From NCBI RefSeq assembly GCF_041537905.1, contig NZ_JBGRUO010000004.1, positions 62,001 to 126,000 of the forward strand: DNA of 64,000 nt, written 5' to 3'. The notes beneath the pieces were generated by a model, which had not been told where the DNA came from, did no database searches, and was given only the letters and a program-made list of their open reading frames with translations. This document shows, one piece after another, positions 59,649 to 64,000 of the stretch. Made by a program: the position numbers and the translations under genes. Each line of letters starts with the position of its first letter. Within the stretch, counting starts at the first letter, position 1. Origin of the DNA: Ruegeria_C sp041537905. Its GTDB lineage: Bacteria > Pseudomonadota > Alphaproteobacteria > Rhodobacterales > Rhodobacteraceae.

Positions 59649-60478
59649 CAGACATGCGGATACCACTGGCTGGTGTCATCGGGCACCCGATCGCGCATTC
59701 CAAGTCGCCCTTCATTCATCGTCATTGGCTGACCACGATGGGGATTTCTGGGTTTTACGTCCCAATGGATGTTGCCGGGCAGGATCTTGAAACCGTCATT
59801 CGCACCCTGCCCAAGGCCGGGTTTGTCGGGCTCAACGTGACGATCCCCTATAAAGAGGCGGTGATGTCCATCGCCGACAAAGTCACGGACCGGGCAATCC
59901 TGATCGGCGCGGCGAATACGCTGATCTTTCGACCCGACGGAACGATTCTTGCGGACAACACCGATGGCTATGGCTTTATTTCGAACCTGCGCGAGGGCGC
60001 GCCGGATTGGGATCCAGGCGCCGGCCCTGCGGTGGTATTCGGCGCAGGCGGCGCGGCGCGGGCGGTGATTGCTTCGCTGGCCGAGGCTGGCGTGCCACAG
60101 ATCATCCTGACCAACCGCACCCGCTCCCGCGCTGAGCGGCTCAAGGATGATTTCGGCCAGCGCGTGGTGGTGGCCGATTGGGTGCAAGCGGGCAATGTGG
60201 TCGAAGAGGCCAAGCTGCTGGTAAACACAAGCTCATTGGGCATGGTCGGAAACCCCGAACTGCGCGTGCCGCTGGACGGGTTGTCGCCCGATTGCGTGGT
60301 GACCGACCTGGTCTATACGCCGCTTAAGACCCGGCTACTGCGCGTCGCCGAAGAGACCGGATGCACCACGGTCGATGGCCTGGGCATGTTGCTGCATCAG
60401 GCTGTGCCGGGTTTCGAGCGCTGGTTTGGGCAGCGCCCCGTTGTCGATGACGCAACCCGGGCGGCGGCGCTCAGATGA
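59645..60478 (+). CDS. aroE: Shikimate dehydrogenase
   Basis: NADPH-dependent reduction of 3-dehydroshikimate in aromatic amino acid synthesis. In 277 residues: VIGHPIAHSKSPFIHRHWL near the N-terminus, NVTIPYKEAVM with the catalytic lysine (about 67), Asp in ADNTDGYGF, and the Rossmann loop FGAGGAARAVI (about 133-143) followed by NRTRSRAE. Overlaps both neighbours by four bases. Confidence 0.96.
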   Translation: MTDMRIPLAGVIGHPIAHSKSPFIHRHWLTTMGISGFYVPMDVAGQDLETVIRTLPKAGFVGLNVTIPYKEAVMSIADKVTDRAILIGAANTLIFRPDGTILADNTDGYGFISNLREGAPDWDPGAGPAVVFGAGGAARAVIASLAEAGVPQIILTNRTRSRAERLKDDFGQRVVVADWVQAGNVVEEAKLLVNTSSLGMVGNPELRVPLDGLSPDCVVTDLVYTPLKTRLLRVAEETGCTTVDGLGMLLHQAVPGFERWFGQRPVVDDATRAAALR

Positions 60479-61065
60479 GTTTCTGCCTTGGGCTGACCGG
60501 TTCTATCGGGATGGGCAAAAGCACCACGGCCGCCATGTTCGTCGAAGAAGGCTGCGCGCTATGGGATGCGGATGCGGCTGTGCATCGGCTCTATGACAAG
60601 GGCGCCGCGGTTGCGCCGATCGCGGCGCGCTTTCCCGATTCAGTTGATGACGGCGTTGTGAATCGCGCTGCGTTGAAGCGGATCATCGCCGAGAATCCGA
60701 CCGCGCTGAAAGAGATTGAGGCGATTGTGCATCCGCTCGTGGCGCAAGACCGGGCCGCGTTCCGCCAATCGGCGCAGGCTGATATTCTCGTCTTCGATAT
60801 CCCGCTATTGTTCGAAACGGGCGGCGACGCGGCGATGGATGCGGTGGCCTGCGTGACGATCCCCGCCGATTTGCAACGCCAAAGGGTTCTGGAGCGTGGC
60901 ACAATGAGCGAAGCACAGTTCGAACAGATCCGGGTGAAACAGATGCCGAATGATGAAAAATGTGCCCGGTCGGATTATGTCATTATGACTGACACATTGG
61001 ATCACGCCCGGCGGCAGGTTACAAAGATTGTCGGGCAGATACGGACAGGGCTGGCAAATGCGTGA
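60475..61065 (+). CDS. coaE: Dephospho-CoA kinase
   Basis: Last enzyme of coenzyme A synthesis. The 196 residues start with LGLTGSIGMGKSTTAAMF (P-loop about 7-17), then DADAAVHRLYDKG (substrate Asp) and VFDIPLLFETGGDAAMDAV. The frame overlaps aroE by four bases and dnaQ by eight. Confidence 0.95.
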   Translation: MSFCLGLTGSIGMGKSTTAAMFVEEGCALWDADAAVHRLYDKGAAVAPIAARFPDSVDDGVVNRAALKRIIAENPTALKEIEAIVHPLVAQDRAAFRQSAQADILVFDIPLLFETGGDAAMDAVACVTIPADLQRQRVLERGTMSEAQFEQIRVKQMPNDEKCARSDYVIMTDTLDHARRQVTKIVGQIRTGLANA

Positions 61066-61783
61066 GATTGTACTCGATACCGAAACCACGGGGTTCGATC
61101 CGCAAAGCGGTGATCGGATTGTCGAGATCGGTGCGGTCGAGCTTTGGAACCATGTCGCCTCGGGCGGGACCTATCACCAGTATATCAATCCAGAACGTTC
61201 CATGCCGCAGGAAGCGTTCGAGGTGCACGGGATCGGTCCCGACCTGTTGGAGCCGCCGCAAACACCTGCCCCCGGTGCGGTGCTGCTGAAGGATAAACCG
61301 GTTTTTGCCAAGATCGGGCAGGCTTTCCGGGACTTTGTCGGGGATGCAAAGCTGGTGATCCACAACGCGGCTTTTGACATGAAATTCCTCAATGCTGAAC
61401 TGCGCTGGATGGGGGTCGAAGAGATCCCGTGGGAGCAGGCCATCGACACGCTGGCCATTGCCCGAAAACGGTTTCCCGGCTCGCCCGCCACGCTGGATGC
61501 GCTGTGCCGTCGGTTCAGCATCGACAATACCGCGCGCACGTTGCACGGGGCCTTGCTCGATTCCGAGATTCTGGCCGAGGTCTATCTGGAATTGATCGGC
61601 GGGCGGCAACCCGATTTCGGACTGTCAAACGCATCAGGTCAGAGAGGGTCTTCCAGCGAAGACACTTGGCGCCCGCAGCCGCGCCCCGCGGCCCTTGCGT
61701 CACGGATCAGCGATGAAGAACGCGCTGCGCATGAGGCTTTTGTGGAAAAGCTGGGCGAAAACGCCCTGTGGTCCCGCGACTGA
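61058..61783 (+). CDS. dnaQ: DNA polymerase III epsilon subunit (proofreading exonuclease)
   Basis: 3'-5' proofreading exonuclease of the replicase. The 241 residues show the DEDDh set: LDTETTGFD (Asp6, Glu8), HNAAFDMKFL with Asp, and LHGALLDSEIL with His and Asp. ATG 61058 gives the MREIVLDTETTG start; the upstream ten codons belong to coaE in another frame. The C-terminal 60 residues (Ser-rich, then EERAAHEAFVEKL) probably bind the polymerase. Overlaps coaE by eight bases. Confidence 0.95.
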   Translation: MREIVLDTETTGFDPQSGDRIVEIGAVELWNHVASGGTYHQYINPERSMPQEAFEVHGIGPDLLEPPQTPAPGAVLLKDKPVFAKIGQAFRDFVGDAKLVIHNAAFDMKFLNAELRWMGVEEIPWEQAIDTLAIARKRFPGSPATLDALCRRFSIDNTARTLHGALLDSEILAEVYLELIGGRQPDFGLSNASGQRGSSSEDTWRPQPRPAALASRISDEERAAHEAFVEKLGENALWSRD

Positions 61784-61807
61784 TCCGGTCAGGCGCGGGA
61801 GGCAAGA

Positions 61808-62326
61808 TCAGGCGTCTGCCTTTTGATCTTTTTGCTGCGCTTGAGCCTGTGCCTGCACATGTGCAAGGCGCTGGCGATAGATCTGAACAAAGTCGATCTG
61901 ATCCAGGTTCAGCGGCGGGAAGCCACCATCACTGGTCACGTCGCTGACGATCCGGCGCACATAAGGGAACAGAAGGCGCGGACATTCGATCAGCAGAAAC
62001 GGCTGCAGCTGCTCTGACGGAATGCCCTCGACATGGAAAATACCGTAATAGTCCAGCTCCATCAGGAACAGGATATCGTCCATGCCCTTGGCCTTGTTGG
62101 TGATGTTGAGCTTGAGCGTCACATCATACTGGTGTTCGACCTGACGTCGACGGGCATCGACACTGACCTGAACATTGATGTCCGGTTCAATCTGACCTGA
62201 CGCGCCTTTTTGCGCCATGACATTCTCAAAGGACATGTCCCGGATGAATTGCGCAAGAACACGCATCTGGACCTGCGGGGGCTGCTGCTGCTGTTCCTGA
62301 TCTGCTGCAGCGTCGTCTTCGGCCAT
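61808..62326 (-). CDS. secB: Protein-export chaperone SecB
   Basis: Tetrameric cytosolic chaperone that holds preproteins for SecA. The 172 residues have a Gln-rich N-terminus (about 9-18). VLAQFIRDMSFENV, ELDYYGIFHVEGI, LLIECPRLLFPYVRRIVSDV and GGFPPLNLDQIDFVQIY are strong SecB motifs, and the tail is Gln/Ala-rich. ATG 62326 has AGGAG seven bases upstream. Convergent with dnaQ. Confidence 0.96.
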   Translation of the reverse strand: MAEDDAAADQEQQQQPPQVQMRVLAQFIRDMSFENVMAQKGASGQIEPDINVQVSVDARRRQVEHQYDVTLKLNITNKAKGMDDILFLMELDYYGIFHVEGIPSEQLQPFLLIECPRLLFPYVRRIVSDVTSDGGFPPLNLDQIDFVQIYRQRLAHVQAQAQAQQKDQKADA

Positions 62327-62381
62327 GAAACCACTCCTGAATAAAAAACCAGTCAATGCTTAGCAGCTTGGCCCATGCACC

Positions 62382-62885
62382 TCAATGGCGGTCAGGACCT
62401 TCGACCCAGCCCGATGGCGGTTCGTTCGGGTCGCGGGGCCGGACGACTTCTTCATATTCGCCGTCGATCACATCGCCATTGCCCCGATCATGGAAATCCG
62501 GACGCATGCCGGGACCGGGACCCATCCGGAACTGCGTGACCACCATCCGTTTCTGCAGATAGCGGAATACCGCCACCCGCACGCCCGGGATCAGCAGCGC
62601 AAAGCCAACCGCATCGGTGAAAAACCCCGGTGTCAGCAGCAGAACCCCCGACAACAGGATCATCGCACCGTGGGCCAGCGGCTCGGTCGGATCGTCCAGT
62701 TCGGAAAACGCGCGCTGCAATTCTCCCATGGCCATACGGCCTTGTGTCCTTACCAGCCAGGTGCCCAAAAACGCTGTGCCAACCACAATGGCCAGCGTTG
62801 GCCAGAGCCCAATCAGACCGCCCACCTGGATGAACAGCGCGATCTCAATGACCGGTATCAGCAAGAATGCCAGCAACAGATACAT
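62382..62885 (-). CDS. fxsA: FxsA family membrane protein
   Basis: Small membrane protein of the FxsA (phage T7 exclusion suppressor) family, 167 residues with three to four helices (about 1-20, 25-45, 75-95). LLIPVIEIALFIQVGGLIG and GTWLVRTQGRMAMGELQ are shared by the family, as is LLTPGFFTDAVGFALLIPGV. The hydrophilic C-terminus is Gly/Arg/Asp-rich. Role in this organism unknown. Near secB, as in other alphaproteobacteria. Confidence 0.9.
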   Translation of the reverse strand: MYLLLAFLLIPVIEIALFIQVGGLIGLWPTLAIVVGTAFLGTWLVRTQGRMAMGELQRAFSELDDPTEPLAHGAMILLSGVLLLTPGFFTDAVGFALLIPGVRVAVFRYLQKRMVVTQFRMGPGPGMRPDFHDRGNGDVIDGEYEEVVRPRDPNEPPSGWVEGPDRH

Positions 62886-62993
62886 TTTCAGGGTCCTTTC
62901 CCTCGGGTTGAGCGGTGGACTTGCCCCCGCCTAGCCCCTACATAATGACGAGAGGCTCTGCTTACAAAGCCTGACGTCTAAGACGAGGACAAA

Positions 62994-63650
62994 ATGAACT
63001 CTCCCCTGATCCAGCTTCTTGTGCTGGCCGGCATTGCCATCTTCCTGATCCTGCGCCTCAGAAGTGTTCTGGGCACACGCGAAGGCTTTGAAAAACCGCC
63101 TGTTCCGCAGCAGCCGCAAGGGCGCGCGGGGCGCGATTTCGAAGTCATCGAAGGCGGGCCCGACCACGACATCACCGATCACGTCGCCGAAGGCAGCGAT
63201 CAGGCCGAAGCGCTGGCGGCGATGAAGCGGATCGAACCGGCCTTTTCGGTCGGTGAATTCGTGCAGGGCGCGCGCGGCGCTTATGAGATGATTGTCATGG
63301 GGTTCGAACATGGCAACCTCAAAGAGATCGAACCGTTTCTGGCCGAGGATGTGTTCGACACATTCGTTTCGGTTGTCTCGGCACGCGAGGATCAGGGCCT
63401 GACCATCGAGTCCGAGTTTGTGGGCGTGCGCGAAACTACCGTGGCGGATGTCAAATTCGACAAGGATACCAATCTGGCCCAGATCAGCATGCGCTTTGTG
63501 GGCGAGCTGACCTCGGTCGTGCGCAATAGCGACGGCGAGATTGTCGAGGGCAACCCCAACACGGTCAAACGCCAGAAAGACACCTGGACCTTTGCGCGCA
63601 CCATGGGCACCGATGATCCCAACTGGCTGCTTGTCGCCACGGACGCATGA
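62994..63650 (+). CDS. Tim44-like domain membrane protein
   Basis: A 218-residue protein with one N-terminal membrane helix (about 4-22, LIQLLVLAGIAIFLILRLRS), a linker, and a Tim44/TimA-like domain (about 75-215). FSVGEFVQGARGAYEMIVMG, FEHGNLKEIEPFLAEDVF and WTFARTMGTDDPNWLLVAT are the conserved parts. In alphaproteobacteria such proteins (TimA) localise to the membrane, with unclear function. Overlaps mltA by four bases (ATGA), as commonly seen next to secB/fxsA. Confidence 0.9.
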   Translation: MNSPLIQLLVLAGIAIFLILRLRSVLGTREGFEKPPVPQQPQGRAGRDFEVIEGGPDHDITDHVAEGSDQAEALAAMKRIEPAFSVGEFVQGARGAYEMIVMGFEHGNLKEIEPFLAEDVFDTFVSVVSAREDQGLTIESEFVGVRETTVADVKFDKDTNLAQISMRFVGELTSVVRNSDGEIVEGNPNTVKRQKDTWTFARTMGTDDPNWLLVATDA

Positions 63651-64000
63651 TTGCAGCGCTCCGGTCGGTTTTTCTGGCAGGTGTCGTGATGGTTGCGGGA
63701 ACACCTTCCGGGTCAGAGACCACGCATACCGTGCTGGACTATGACAGTCTGGATGGCTGGGCGGCGGATGATCACTCCGCCGCTCTTTCCGTTTTTCTAA
63801 ACACCTGCGGCGATCTGGATGATCCCGATTGGCGTGCGCTGTGCGCCTTGGGCCGGGAACAGGATGCGGCGGGCGCGCGATCGTTTTTCGAGCTTTTCTT
63901 TCGTCCCGTGTTGATCGAAGACGGTGCCGATCCGCTTTTCACCGGCTATTTTGAACCCGAACTGAATGGTGCGCGCAGCCCCGGTGGCCCTTACAAATAC
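63647..64000 (+). CDS. mltA: Membrane-bound lytic murein transglycosylase A (3' end outside window)
   Basis: Only the first 118 codons are visible. They encode a signal-peptide-like start (MIAALRSVFLAGVVMVAG) and the beginning of the MltA domain, ending with FTGYFEPELNGARSPGGPYK, the conserved FTGYYxP strand. MltA cleaves peptidoglycan glycan strands in the periplasm. No lipobox Cys follows the signal, so it may be soluble rather than lipidated. Begins in the stop of the Tim44-like gene. Confidence 0.88.
   Translation, partial: MIAALRSVFLAGVVMVAGTPSGSETTHTVLDYDSLDGWAADDHSAALSVFLNTCGDLDDPDWRALCALGREQDAAGARSFFELFFRPVLIEDGADPLFTGYFEPELNGARSPGGPYKY

Overview
The window is ordinary, gene-dense, high-GC (about 60% or more) chromosome from an alphaproteobacterium, most likely a marine Rhodobacterales species of the Roseobacter/Ruegeria type. 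The evidence is the gene order parB-parA-rsmG-mnmG-mnmE-rho-hemJ // maf-aroE-coaE-dnaQ // secB-fxsA-Tim44-mltA, an alphaproteobacterial RpoH-type promoter before dnaK, sulfotransferase and FkbM glycan genes, and a NavAb-like sodium channel. I see no tRNA or rRNA genes, insertion sequences, prophage or CRISPR array. Nearly all genes are intact; the permease at the left edge and mltA at the right edge are cut by the window.

Layout. 1-7.4 kb: a ten-gene leftward thiamin operon (thiD-thiO-thiS-thiG-thiE-thiF-thiY-tenA-thiZ-thiX) behind a TPP riboswitch; it joins thiazole synthesis and coupling to pyrimidine salvage, and thiC is not in it. 7.5-10.9 kb: dnaK-dnaJ with a heat-shock promoter and an intercistronic hairpin, then divergent alkB. 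11.5-21.9 kb: a surface-glycan region with an ABC-2 export permease, cysQ, a CMP-Kdo synthetase, galE, two paralogous glycosyltransferases around an FkbM methyltransferase, a Core-2/I-branching-type glycosyltransferase and a protein with two sulfotransferase-like halves. CysQ removes PAP, the by-product of sulfotransferases, so a sulfated Kdo-linked polysaccharide is a coherent reading.

21.9-36.9 kb: L,D-transpeptidase, a BacNaV-type channel, an rRNA m5U methyltransferase, a paired ABC exporter, hslO-NUDIX-cca, a second NUDIX protein, a divergent REC-PP2C phosphatase / HPt signalling pair, ilvA, a membrane protein and argG. 37-46.7 kb: a YjgN membrane protein with an M48 protease, a class IV aminotransferase with a small sulfotransferase, exported MsrA, the malic enzyme-phosphotransacetylase fusion, and mutS. 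46.7-51.3 kb: hrcA-grpE facing rph-rdgB-hemW-ybaN.

51.3-64 kb is the replication-origin neighbourhood. parA/parB lie next to two perfect parS palindromes, both inside coding sequence (rsmG and the start of mnmG). The 402-bp gap between hemJ and maf is the only sizeable non-coding stretch. It has a perfect DnaA box and an AT-rich patch, and it sits where Caulobacter has oriC by gene order, so I call it the likely chromosomal origin. To its right are maf-aroE-coaE-dnaQ (overlapping starts and stops), then secB, fxsA, a Tim44-domain protein and mltA.
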